Of a DNA stretch of 53,421 bases, positions 32,978 to 41,292 are shown piece after piece. Within the stretch, counting starts at the first letter, position 1; every line of letters begins with the position of its first letter. This DNA is from Cytophagales bacterium (GTDB taxonomy: Bacteria; Bacteroidota; Bacteroidia; Cytophagales; Cyclobacteriaceae). The notes under the pieces were generated by a model. The model did no database searches. It had not been told where the DNA came from and saw nothing but the letters and a program-made list of their open reading frames with translations. The DNA lies in NCBI GenBank assembly GCA_013298505.1, contig JAAFHY010000014.1:1-53421 (forward strand), given 5' to 3'. The translations under genes and the position numbers were made by a program.

Positions 32978-34663
32978 ATTATACATCTTCTCATAATACT
33001 CTTTCGCCATTCTGCCCGATTCAAAAAATGGTGCTACATCTTTCATGGCAGTTCGTACAATTTTGTTCCATTTTTCAGGAGCGTCATAATAAGTAGGCAG
33101 CACCTCCTTTTCAAGTACGTCTAATAAGTTTTGAGCTTCCACTTCATCGCGCTCTTCAAGCGATAGTTTTTCGCTGGCGGTATTTATGATGAACGCATTT
33201 TTGCCATGCTTCGAAAATTCAGGCACCCACCCATCGGGGATTGAAAGGTTGACTGATCCGTTCATGGCGGCTGTCATGCCCGAAGTGCCCGAAGCCTCAT
33301 GATACAATCGTGGGTTGTTAAGCCACACATCGCTTCCTTTTTTCAAATAACCCGATAGCCACAGCTCATAACCCGTAAGCACCGTGCAATTAGGCAGGCT
33401 TTTGGTTTTCCAATAGATGTCGTTGAAGATGTCAATCGCGCCATAATCTTCGGGGTAGGGTTTGCCCGCCCAAATAATTTGTACAGGATATTTTGTGTTG
33501 GTTACGAGTTTCGTAAAACGTTCAAAATCTCTCAGCATTAAATTCGCCCGTTTGTATGCGGCAAATCGTCTAGCCCAAACGATTGTAAGAACGTTGGGAT
33601 CGAACAATTTTCCGGTTTGGTTTGCTACGGTTTTAAAAAGCTCAGTTTTTAATTCCTTTTTTCTTTTAGCCAGCGCCTTATCATCATCGGTATCAAATGC
33701 TTTCTCTAGCGCATCATCTTTCCAATAGTTTTTATTTTGAGCGTTCGTAATGGCATCAATTTTACAAATGGCATCGTACCCTTTCCACATTTTCCTAGAC
33801 ACCTCTCCATGTAATTGCGAAACACCATTGGCTCGCTTTGCCATACGCAACGCGGCCAGTGTGTAGTTTAACGTGTTCTCGTCTGGGGCGGTCAATTCAA
33901 GAATGGTTTTGCGATCGGCTCCTTGAAAAAATCCGAGCACTTCCAATGTTTTAATGGCATGCTCTTCGTTGCCGGCTTTTTCGGGCGTGTGTGTGGTAAA
34001 GACTACGCGTTTTTTTACTTCTTCTAAATCGTTGTATTTATTAAGCAAGTAGAAACATAACGGCAGCGCGTGGCCTTCGTTCATGTGGTAGATGTCGGTC
34101 TTGCGATTGATCACATCTAATAATTTTGCACCGCCTTTTCCCAACAAAATAGATTGTGCAATTCGTGCCGATTCGTGCGAATCGTACAACCGATGACAAA
34201 TGGTTTGCGCGAGGTAATCGTTTTCAGGAATATCAGTGCTTAACAGAAAGATGGGTACGGTATTAAAAACTTCTGGCTTTAGTAAAAACACTTTTACATG
34301 CACCGTATGGTTGTGAATCGTGATGGGAAATGTTATTCCAATATCAGTTAGAAATGAATAGTCTTTTTGTATGTAGTTCGATTTTAAGGTCCCATCTTTA
34401 TTTCTTTCCTGATCGTAGTATCCATATTTCCACAAGATGCCAATACCTACCAAGTTTTGGTTCAATTCAAAGGCACTGCGCATGTGCGATCCAGCCAGAA
34501 AGCCGAGGCCACCGCTATAAATTTTTAGCGGTTGATCAATGGCAAACTCCATCGAAAAATAAGCAGCAGGTTTAGAATACTTTTTGTTGAAAGCGTAAGG
34601 AAACAACGTATCTAAAGAAAACATGTTAGAGTGGGTTAGTTCTTGGTTTTGGGATGCGAACAT
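32972..34663 (-). CDS. Alpha-glucan family phosphorylase (GT35), PLP lysine replaced by Thr
   Basis: The 563-residue protein belongs to the short alpha-glucan phosphorylase group. It has AAYFSMEFAIDQPLKIYSGG near the start, YHMNEGHALPL, WARRFAAYKR, and the C-terminal EASGTSGMTAAMNGSVN block. In glycogen phosphorylases that last block carries the PLP lysine (GTGNMK or GTSGMK); here the position is Thr. Either PLP binding is lost or this subfamily works differently. The normal role would be phosphorolysis of glycogen or maltodextrin to glucose-1-phosphate in the cytosol. ATG 34624 is an alternative start. Confidence 0.82.
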   Translation of the reverse strand: MFASQNQELTHSNMFSLDTLFPYAFNKKYSKPAAYFSMEFAIDQPLKIYSGGLGFLAGSHMRSAFELNQNLVGIGILWKYGYYDQERNKDGTLKSNYIQKDYSFLTDIGITFPITIHNHTVHVKVFLLKPEVFNTVPIFLLSTDIPENDYLAQTICHRLYDSHESARIAQSILLGKGGAKLLDVINRKTDIYHMNEGHALPLCFYLLNKYNDLEEVKKRVVFTTHTPEKAGNEEHAIKTLEVLGFFQGADRKTILELTAPDENTLNYTLAALRMAKRANGVSQLHGEVSRKMWKGYDAICKIDAITNAQNKNYWKDDALEKAFDTDDDKALAKRKKELKTELFKTVANQTGKLFDPNVLTIVWARRFAAYKRANLMLRDFERFTKLVTNTKYPVQIIWAGKPYPEDYGAIDIFNDIYWKTKSLPNCTVLTGYELWLSGYLKKGSDVWLNNPRLYHEASGTSGMTAAMNGSVNLSIPDGWVPEFSKHGKNAFIINTASEKLSLEERDEVEAQNLLDVLEKEVLPTYYDAPEKWNKIVRTAMKDVAPFFESGRMAKEYYEKMYNA

Positions 34664-34740
34664 AACACATCCAATTCAAATTGACAGAACAAAATGGCGA
34701 GAACGCCCCTTCTAATTCAATGCAAACGATTGTTATTTGT

Positions 34741-35154
34741 TTAGAGATATTTCAAGTCGATGGAAATACGGCTCGAATTAGCGAACTCGAATTTCGCTTT
34801 CTCAAAACTGGGTGGTCCAAAACTCCCCATTGCATTGTTAGAGAATCCAAAGCCTTCTTTAGGCATACCAATTAAATTTGAGTCTAGTTTTTTGTTGTCG
34901 TTTGCATCGTGCATAATCGTGATGGCGTACGTTCCGGCCGCGAGGCCTTCAATATTAATTTCCACCGTTCCCTTTACTGCCTTGGTCGATTTAACAACGA
35001 ACGGTTTCTTCATGTACTCTTTTTCTGTGTTGTAAACAGCTAAGCTAATTTGGCCGGCATCGTTTTTAATATTACCGATCGTAATGGTGAGCGTTTGTGC
35101 GTAGGCAATTCCTGTATAGAAAGCGAAGAAGATTAAAAGTGAATATTTTTTCAT
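34741..35154 (-). CDS. DUF2141 exported protein
   Basis: The 137-residue protein has a signal peptide (MKKYSLLIFFAFYTGIAYAQ) and a DUF2141 beta-sandwich with the typical GTYAITIMHDANDNKKLD and GFSNNA blocks. The acidic DANDNKKLD loop could bind calcium. The function is unknown. I chose ATG 35154; an upstream start at 35220 would place 22 extra residues before the signal peptide. Confidence 0.85.
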   Translation of the reverse strand: MKKYSLLIFFAFYTGIAYAQTLTITIGNIKNDAGQISLAVYNTEKEYMKKPFVVKSTKAVKGTVEINIEGLAAGTYAITIMHDANDNKKLDSNLIGMPKEGFGFSNNAMGSFGPPSFEKAKFEFANSSRISIDLKYL

Positions 35155-35333
35155 TTTTATATTTTTAACTAAAAACTCATTCGTACAAACGGAACGCCAA
35201 AAATAAACCGACTGAATCAACTTATTACCGCTCTCAATTGTATTTATCGCTTCGTTTTTATTTTAACAAATCAGAAACACAAATATCAAGGCAAATTTTG
35301 TACTTTTAATTTCAATCAACCCTACCCGTTCTT

Positions 35334-35801
35334 ATGGCAACTATTACTTTGAAGCTAAACAACAAAAGCCACACCGTTGAAGCAGATCCAAAAATGCCCT
35401 TGCTATGGGCAATTCGCGATTTGGTAGGACTAACCGGCACCAAGTATGGCTGTGGCATTGCCCAATGTGGCGCTTGCACCGTGCATTTAGAAGGTGTGCC
35501 TGTGCGATCGTGTTCAATACCCGTTGCCACCGCAGCAAATAAAAATATAACCACCATCGAGGGTCTATCGCCCGATAACTCTACCGCAGTGCAACGCGCG
35601 TGGATTTTAGAGCAAGTGCCCCAATGTGGCTATTGCCAAAGCGGCCAAATTATGGCAGCGAGTGCGCTGCTAAAGCGCAACGCCAACCCTACTGATAAAG
35701 ATATTGATGCAGCCATGCAAGGGCATATTTGCCGATGCGGTACATACCCTCGCATCCGCAAAGCAATTAAAACAGCAGCCCAATTGATGACCCAAAAATA
35801 G
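35334..35801 (+). CDS. iorA: 2Fe-2S subunit of an isoquinoline 1-oxidoreductase-type molybdenum hydroxylase
   Basis: The 155-residue protein carries two 2Fe-2S clusters: the plant-type site with C40, C45, C48 and C60 ([17 protein letters not shown]) and the helical site ([19 protein letters not shown]). It passes electrons from the Moco subunit to an acceptor. The Moco subunit follows after 6 bp, and there is no FAD subunit, as in IorAB-type enzymes. A cytochrome c gene downstream could supply the acceptor. The substrate is probably an aldehyde or N-heterocycle; the sequence does not decide. Confidence 0.9.
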   Translation: MATITLKLNNKSHTVEADPKMPLLWAIRDLVGLTGTKYGCGIAQCGACTVHLEGVPVRSCSIPVATAANKNITTIEGLSPDNSTAVQRAWILEQVPQCGYCQSGQIMAASALLKRNANPTDKDIDAAMQGHICRCGTYPRIRKAIKTAAQLMTQK

Positions 35802-35807
35802 AAGACT

Positions 35808-37973
35808 ATGGAAACCACCACTAAAAACTTATCGCGCAGAAATTTTATTAAACTTTCGGGTTTAACAGGCACTGCGTTAACCCTTGGCTTCAGTTTTTCT
35901 GCTTCTGCAAAAGAGCAAACAATTTGGAACGCGGCCACAACCGAAAGTAGTGGCGTAGAATTGAACGCTTGGATTTCAATCGATACTGCGGGTAAGGTTA
36001 CTCTGCTGAACCACCGCTCAGAAATGGGCCAAGGTTCGTATCAATCGGTGCCTCAAATGATCGCTGAAGAATTGGAAGTGGCGCTCGATAAAGTGAATAT
36101 TATTTTTGCACCAGGCAATGGCCGTAAATACGGAAGTCAAATTACGGGTGGCAGTTCAACCATTCGTGGTTCTTATAAAAAATTACTCAGGCTGGGTGCT
36201 ACCGCCCGCGAAATGCTGATTGAAGTGGCAGCAAAAAAGTGGAGTGTTAACAAATCAGAATGCTATGCCGAAAATGGAGAAGTGATACATCGCGCAAGCG
36301 GAAAGAAAATGCACTATGGCGAGTTGGTAGCAGATGCGGCCAAATTAGATGCGCCCAAAGAAGTTGTTCTAAAAAACCCGAAAGATTACAAACTCATTTG
36401 CAAGCCATTGCCGCGCCAAGACACACCTATAAAAGTAAATGGAAAGGCGGTATTTGGTTTAGATTTTAAATTACCAGGCATGCTGTATGCCGTGGTAGAG
36501 CGTAGCCCTCGCTTTCAAGGCAAAGTGGTAAAATTTGATGATGCCGAAACCCGAAAAGTGCCAGGCGTAAAGCACGTATTAAAAGTAACTCGCGATGAAT
36601 TCGGAAACATGCGCGAAGGCGTGGCCGTAGTGGCCGATAATACGTGGGCTGCTATGCAAGGAAGGAAATTGTTGAAGATCGAGTGGGACGATGCTGCGTT
36701 TGCACACCATAGTACCGAAGAACTGTACACCAAAATGCGTGAGCAAGTAAAGGGCGATGTAATTTCGTATCGCACTATGGGCAATACAGTAACTGCTTTC
36801 GCGAAAGCAGAAAAAAAAGTAGAAGCCACCTACGAAACCCCATACGAATCGCACAGTTGCATGGAACCATTGAATTGTGTGGCGAGTGTTACGGACGATA
36901 AAATTGAAATATGGGGCCCGATACAAGGCCCCGATTGGATCCAACAAAATATTTGTGGCCATTTTAAATTGCCTCCTGAAAAGGTAATTGTGAATATGAC
37001 TTTCTTAGGTGGAGGTTTTGGTCGCAAGGCATTTACAGATTACCCGTACGAAGCGGTACTTATTTCTAAAGAGATCAAAGCACCCGTGCAAGTAATTTGG
37101 ACGCGCGAAGATGATATGACCATCGGTCCGTTTCGCCCTGGCATGGTGTATCAGTGTAAAGGTTCGGTAACAGAACGAGGGCGCATTGGTTCATACGAAG
37201 CCAAACTTGCTGGGCAAAACATGGACATGCAAAACCCCGGAGCGGACAAGACAAACTACAATAGAAGTGCGACCGAAGGATTTTTAGATGGCTATTTTGA
37301 AACCATTCCGCATTATAATTTTGGTGATTCTCCGTTGGAGTCGCCCGTGCCAGTAATGTGGTGGCGTTCGGTTTATTCGTCTACCAATGCATTTGCGTTT
37401 GAAAGTTTTTTAGATGAACTGGCAGCAAAGGCAGAAAAAGACCCGATGGATTTTCGGAGGCAGCACCTAAGCGAGCGTTATCATTTGCTGATGGATAAAC
37501 TAGAGCAGGTGAGTGGATGGAAGTCGCGCACGAAGAATACCGGTTTTGGGGTGGCCATTACCGAATGTTTCTCAAGTATTGTGGGTGAAGTGGTGAAAGT
37601 TTCTAAAAATGCCGATGGGAAAATTAAAATTGATAAAGTGTGGGCGGTGATAGACTGTGGTTGGTATGTAAATCCAGATATTATCAAAGCTCAGGTAGAG
37701 GGAAGTATTGTGATGGCATTGGGTGCTGCCACCAAGCACGAAACTACTTTTAAAGATGGCAAAGCAGTAGAGCGAAATTTTGATGCATATAAAATGCCGC
37801 GCATACAAGATATTCCTGAAATCGAAGTACACATTATGGACAACGATGAAAAAGCAGGAGGCGTTGGCGAACCAGGCTTACCACCGTTTACCCCCGCCTT
37901 GACCAATGCAATTTTTGACTTGACTGGTGTGCGCATACGGAAGCTGCCATTTAGTTTGGATAAGATTGTTTAG
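35808..37973 (+). CDS. iorB: Molybdopterin-binding subunit of an IorB-type hydroxylase
   Basis: The 721-residue protein starts with a twin-arginine signal (SRRNFIKLSGLTGTALTLGF), which points to folded export with its cofactor. It has the xanthine-oxidase-family Moco domains, including GGGFGRKAFTDYPYEAVLIS, MWWRSVYSSTNAFAFE and the active-site glutamate in GGVGEPGLPPFTPAL near the C-terminus. With the 2Fe-2S subunit it would form a periplasmic hydroxylase or aldehyde dehydrogenase. The small subunit has no signal and is probably exported with it. Confidence 0.9.
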   Translation: METTTKNLSRRNFIKLSGLTGTALTLGFSFSASAKEQTIWNAATTESSGVELNAWISIDTAGKVTLLNHRSEMGQGSYQSVPQMIAEELEVALDKVNIIFAPGNGRKYGSQITGGSSTIRGSYKKLLRLGATAREMLIEVAAKKWSVNKSECYAENGEVIHRASGKKMHYGELVADAAKLDAPKEVVLKNPKDYKLICKPLPRQDTPIKVNGKAVFGLDFKLPGMLYAVVERSPRFQGKVVKFDDAETRKVPGVKHVLKVTRDEFGNMREGVAVVADNTWAAMQGRKLLKIEWDDAAFAHHSTEELYTKMREQVKGDVISYRTMGNTVTAFAKAEKKVEATYETPYESHSCMEPLNCVASVTDDKIEIWGPIQGPDWIQQNICGHFKLPPEKVIVNMTFLGGGFGRKAFTDYPYEAVLISKEIKAPVQVIWTREDDMTIGPFRPGMVYQCKGSVTERGRIGSYEAKLAGQNMDMQNPGADKTNYNRSATEGFLDGYFETIPHYNFGDSPLESPVPVMWWRSVYSSTNAFAFESFLDELAAKAEKDPMDFRRQHLSERYHLLMDKLEQVSGWKSRTKNTGFGVAITECFSSIVGEVVKVSKNADGKIKIDKVWAVIDCGWYVNPDIIKAQVEGSIVMALGAATKHETTFKDGKAVERNFDAYKMPRIQDIPEIEVHIMDNDEKAGGVGEPGLPPFTPALTNAIFDLTGVRIRKLPFSLDKIV

Positions 37974-38000
37974 TAATTATGTTACTCAAAACAAAAGAAC

Positions 38001-38128
38001 CGTCATTGCGAACACCAGCAAGGGTAATGTGGTGGAGTGAAGCAATCCAACAATGGTAGCTTTGGTTTCCTTAATTTTGGGATTGCTTCGCCCTTCTCAA
38101 AAAACCACGCTCGGTGCTCGCAAAGACG
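38001..38128. repeat. Interspersed palindromic repeat, copy A
   Basis: The element begins CGTCATTGCGAACACCAGCA, has AGTGAAGCAATCC and GGGATTGCTTCGCCC inside, and ends GCTCGCAAAGACG. Its ends are imperfectly inverted. Copy B at 46659-46831 has the same landmarks. It resembles the CGTCATTGCGAG/GCGAAGCAATC repeat seen in many Bacteroidota genomes. It lies between the hydroxylase and the cytochrome c. Confidence 0.75.
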
Positions 38129-38211
38129 AAAGAAGATTTAATCTGGGCTAGCGAAAATTGTTTGGATTAAGATCAAATATTTATTAAGTAATTACTCATT
38201 ATTTTATACAA

Positions 38212-38610
38212 ATGAAGATTTTAATTTTAGCTTTTATAGTTGCAATAACTTTTAGTTCTTTTCAGAAAAAGCCTTCCTTTGATTTGAAAGCGAGCATCAC
38301 TCGTGGGCAGGAGGTATATACTACCAATTGCATTAGTTGCCACATGGAAAAGGGCGAAGGGATGGAAGGAGTATTTCCTCCGGTAGCAAAATCGAATTAC
38401 TTAATGGCGGATAAAAAGAGATCCATCGTTCAAATTTTGAAAGGTGTGAGCGGCCCCATCAAAGTAAATGGCGTTGACTACAATGGCGAAATGGCTGCCA
38501 TCGAATTGAGCGATAGGGAAATTAGCGATGTATTAAACTACGTGCGCAATTCATTTGGCAATAAAGGAGCCGCTGTTATCCCTGAAGAAGTGAAAGCCGT
38601 GAGGAAGTAG
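38212..38610 (+). CDS. Monohaem c-type cytochrome, possible hydroxylase partner
   Basis: The 132-residue protein has a signal peptide (to about residue 17), a single haem motif CISCH (C40, C43, H44) and a distal methionine (YNGEMAAIELSD) as the likely sixth ligand. It is similar in plan to the cytochrome at 13067-13531, sharing FPPVAKSNYL-type and IKVNG-type blocks. It lies 238 bp after the Moco subunit on the same strand, separated by a repeat element, and may accept electrons from the hydroxylase. Confidence 0.85.
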   Translation: MKILILAFIVAITFSSFQKKPSFDLKASITRGQEVYTTNCISCHMEKGEGMEGVFPPVAKSNYLMADKKRSIVQILKGVSGPIKVNGVDYNGEMAAIELSDREISDVLNYVRNSFGNKGAAVIPEEVKAVRK

Positions 38611-38628
38611 GCTCAAGGCTTTCATAAA

Positions 38629-38701
38629 GGGCATCTCTAAAAACTCCTTTTACCCTTCTCCCCGATGAGACGGATAGAAGCAAAGGTTTTTAGAGATGCC
38701 C
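38629..38701. mobile_element. MITE-like element, copy 1 (73 bp, 16-bp terminal inverted repeats)
   Basis: GGGCATCTCTAAAAAC at the left end and GTTTTTAGAGATGCCC at the right end are perfect 16-bp inverted repeats. The inner part shares CTCCTT, ACCCTTCTC and ATAGAAGCAAAG with the 88-bp copy at 48751-48838. It encodes nothing. It lies between convergent genes and may also act as a terminator hairpin. Confidence 0.75.
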
Positions 38702-38728
38702 AAATGTAAGTATTACAAAATCGCGAGA

Positions 38729-39214
38729 TTAAAATTTAATAGTAAGACCAACGCTATTTGCGGCAAGCGCAAGTTTAAATTCAGTTCTTCTTTGAAGTGC
38801 ACTAGTACGCGTACCTTGATTGAAGGTAGCGACTGCCGCTTTTGCATTTTTGTTAAATCCCGCACTAAATGGAATTGAAATTACGATTAACCCCGCACCT
38901 ATACCCGCAAGTTCCCAACTTGGTTTACCACCACCAATTGCCGTACCTACAGGCCAGCCAACCAATGCGCCTCCAGCCAATGCAAAGATAGTTGCAGCGG
39001 TAGCATTAGGTTTTGCTTTTTGAAACAACTTAGAAGCTTCGGGGTTGGCTTGTAAGACAGAGCCCAATTGTTTAATGGTAAGTGCTTGATTATTTTGAGA
39101 GAATTGATACCCGCCAAATATTTTTTTTGTGGCGATTGAATCTGAATTTGATTGTGCGCTTGAAAAAGAACTAACTAAGCAGATGATAATAAGGATTGAT
39201 AAAATTGATTTCAT
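38729..39214 (-). CDS. Hypothetical exported protein with a glycine-rich membrane segment
   Basis: The 161-residue protein has a signal peptide (ending FSSAQ), a small polar region with GGYQFSQNNQALTIKQLGSV, and two hydrophobic segments (about 72-95 and 100-120) rich in Gly and Ala. It ends in a strand-like SVGLTIKF. I do not recognise the family; similar small proteins in Bacteroidota are of unknown function. It may be membrane-embedded. Confidence 0.7.
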   Translation of the reverse strand: MKSILSILIIICLVSSFSSAQSNSDSIATKKIFGGYQFSQNNQALTIKQLGSVLQANPEASKLFQKAKPNATAATIFALAGGALVGWPVGTAIGGGKPSWELAGIGAGLIVISIPFSAGFNKNAKAAVATFNQGTRTSALQRRTEFKLALAANSVGLTIKF

Positions 39215-39326
39215 GGTTTTTGTTTATGGATTTAAGAAACATTTTTAGTTTATGATAAAGTTGGTTGCCTACTTGCTTAGATACCTCTAAAATCGCGATA
39301 CGAATTTAACACTTGCTCTGGCGCTT

Positions 39327-40163
39327 CTAGTTGGGCCAATGCCCAATGTTTTTGGATAGCAGTATTATGTTTGGATTTGGGATTAGCTCTTCGTATCGTT
39401 TGGCCATGTGCAACCCTGAATTAGGATCGGATGGCCCGTTAATAAAACACATCGGTATTTTTGTTTGCTGCATGGCGGTGATCCAGCGAGTCTGATACTT
39501 CTCTTTGTCGAAAATCAATCGCCCAATCAGGTATGCAATTGATTTGCCGTTGTTATAATTTAGAATCTCCCAAAACTGTTCTAGCAATTCTTCGCTTGGC
39601 TTTGTGTCGGCTCCAAATACTTCGGCTGTTGCTTTGTCTACACTTTTTTTAGACATCAATCTGCTAAGCAATTTACCAATTGGCTTTGGCGACTGAGATA
39701 ATAGTCGCTGAATCAATCTGGGTTTGTATACATCCATAAACAAACCACCGTTTAAAAAAGCAATAGACTTTATTTTATGTGGATTCTTTTTTTCTCCATC
39801 ACGAGCGATCAATTCTTGAACTACGCTATTGCCAAGATCGTGTGCCAAAATGCTTACTTCCGATATGTTCAAATTGTGTAGAAGTGCCGTGTACATGTCG
39901 GCATGATCTTCAAAACTATAAACATGATCTGAGGGCTTATCTGAAAAACCCATGCCGAGCATGTCGGGCAAAACAACTTGATATGTTGAAACCAAATCCG
40001 CCCACACATCCTTGAAATCAAAACTACTATAGGGGTAGCCATGAAAGATCAAAAGGCAAGAGCCGTTGCCTTCATTAACAAAAAAGATAGAATGATTTTT
40101 ATAGGTAAAGTATTCTCCTTTTGCTTTCCATGTTTCTGCTGATGCATTCATTGTTATTGCCAA
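39327..40163 (-). CDS. Alpha/beta hydrolase of haloalkane dehalogenase/epoxide hydrolase type, frameshifted at the 3' end
   Basis: The protein of 278 residues has an oxyanion-hole motif FHGYPYSSFDF, nucleophile Asp in ILAHDLGNSVV (near 108), an internal cap, and the catalytic histidine in KNIGHWP. It is a cytosolic hydrolase whose Asp nucleophile is typical of dehalogenases and epoxide hydrolases. The frame ends right after GHWPN, but one base off it continues QLEAPEQVLNSYRDFRGI to a stop at 39277, so a C is missing near 39333-39336 and about 18 residues are lost. The active-site residues are all present, so it may still work. A DoxX-like gene lies 15 bp upstream. Confidence 0.8.
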   Translation of the reverse strand: MAITMNASAETWKAKGEYFTYKNHSIFFVNEGNGSCLLIFHGYPYSSFDFKDVWADLVSTYQVVLPDMLGMGFSDKPSDHVYSFEDHADMYTALLHNLNISEVSILAHDLGNSVVQELIARDGEKKNPHKIKSIAFLNGGLFMDVYKPRLIQRLLSQSPKPIGKLLSRLMSKKSVDKATAEVFGADTKPSEELLEQFWEILNYNNGKSIAYLIGRLIFDKEKYQTRWITAMQQTKIPMCFINGPSDPNSGLHMAKRYEELIPNPNIILLSKNIGHWPN

Positions 40164-40178
40164 ACTAGATTAGATCAA

Positions 40179-40586
40179 TTACTTCTTTTTAAAACCGTTG
40201 GGATACATCAGGTACAGAAAAACACATATCATCAAAAAATTATATTCCATACCATTCCTTCCTCCGCCCACAACAAACCAGCCTTCTCTGCCATGAATCA
40301 TAATAATCCCCATCACTAGGACAAAAATAGTTATCACGGAAGCAAACTTGATGTACCTATTGAAGAACAACAGCACTGCGGCCAGTACGTGTGAAAGCTT
40401 AATCGCCCACGCCAGCAACAACCCAAATGGGGCAAAACCAATTTGATTAAGGTATAGGTTTCCAAAGCCATTAACTCCTCCATTGAACATACCGGGTACA
40501 CTGTGTACGATCAGTATCGTGATCAACGCAAACCGAAGGATGAGTGTGTGATCAATAATTTTTTCTGTTAGGGATGGCTTCATCAT
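40179..40586 (-). CDS. DoxX-like membrane protein
   Basis: The 135-residue protein has four membrane helices in the DoxX-family pattern (LRFALITILIVHSVPGMF, LLAWAIKLSHVLAAVLLFF, VITIFVLVMGIIMI, YNFLMICVFLYL). The function of most DoxX proteins is unclear. It precedes the hydrolase gene on the same strand by 15 bp, so the two form an operon. Confidence 0.75.
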   Translation of the reverse strand: MMKPSLTEKIIDHTLILRFALITILIVHSVPGMFNGGVNGFGNLYLNQIGFAPFGLLLAWAIKLSHVLAAVLLFFNRYIKFASVITIFVLVMGIIMIHGREGWFVVGGGRNGMEYNFLMICVFLYLMYPNGFKKK

Positions 40587-40713
40587 TTTTTAAGTTAGAT
40601 ATAAAAAATATATAATTGAATTGCAATTTGCATTATTTCTAGACCAATTTCTCTCATTATCAAATTTAGATCAGTAGCTAACTCCCCACCGGCCAAACCC
40701 AGTTATGCAATTA

Positions 40714-40980
40714 CTATTCAGTTTTTTTAAGATCATATTTCCTTAAGAGAACAAAAAACTGCGCTCCAATAATGACAATAACGGATGTTCTAATCCAATG
40801 TTGATAAATCATCGGTACGTCTAATTGAATGTTTGAGATAATACCTTCTTGTATGGAATTTACTGCGACATGGGCTATGGCGGCTGGGATGAAACTTCTC
40901 GTGGAGAGTGTTAACCACGCGAAGAAAAAAGAAACCGCAATCATTTGAAGTGGTAAAAGAATAAAACTGCTTGTTATTTG
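40714..40980 (-). pseudogene. CPBP-protease C-terminal fragment
   Basis: The frame encodes a membrane segment with FAWLTLSTRSFIPAAIAHVA then VNSIQEG, which is the last conserved block of CPBP/CAAX-type intramembrane metalloproteases (the RSxxPAxxxH motif). The N-terminal half with the EExxxR glutamates is missing. A TAG ends the membrane frame just upstream in the same reading frame. It is likely a remnant. Confidence 0.5.
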
Positions 40981-41247
40981 CTACGGATAGTAATAGGGCT
41001 CTACTGTTGTACTAAAATAGTATAACAAGAGATGCGCACCAATAATTAACAGCCACCCTGCTAGTATACCATCCGCTTTCGTTTTGTTGCGCTTGGTAAA
41101 AAGTACGATGGCTAAAAAAAATGCGAGCGATATCGCGGCTATGTAAAACACGGGCTGTATGGCTAAACAGTAAATATCTGAATTTATTTTTATCGGGCAG
41201 GATTGAGCATTTTCATTAATAAAATCACCGTATAATTCCCCTTGCAC
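40981..41247 (-). pseudogene. Membrane-protein fragment resembling an AraC-type regulator N-terminus
   Basis: The 88-codon frame has two hydrophobic segments (PVFYIAAISLAFFLAIVLF and ILAGWLLIIGAHLLLYYF) linked by TKRNKTKADG. This resembles the N-terminal membrane part of Bacteroidota AraC-type regulators. The frame stops at TAG and runs in phase into the CPBP fragment. Its open frame extends upstream over the start of the S9 peptidase gene with no clear start codon. I consider it a remnant joined to another remnant by a deletion; the family match is tentative. Confidence 0.4.
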
Positions 41248-41292
41248 CTCTGTCCCTAATTCAATAGCTTGTTCCGTATTAATTGAAAAGCT

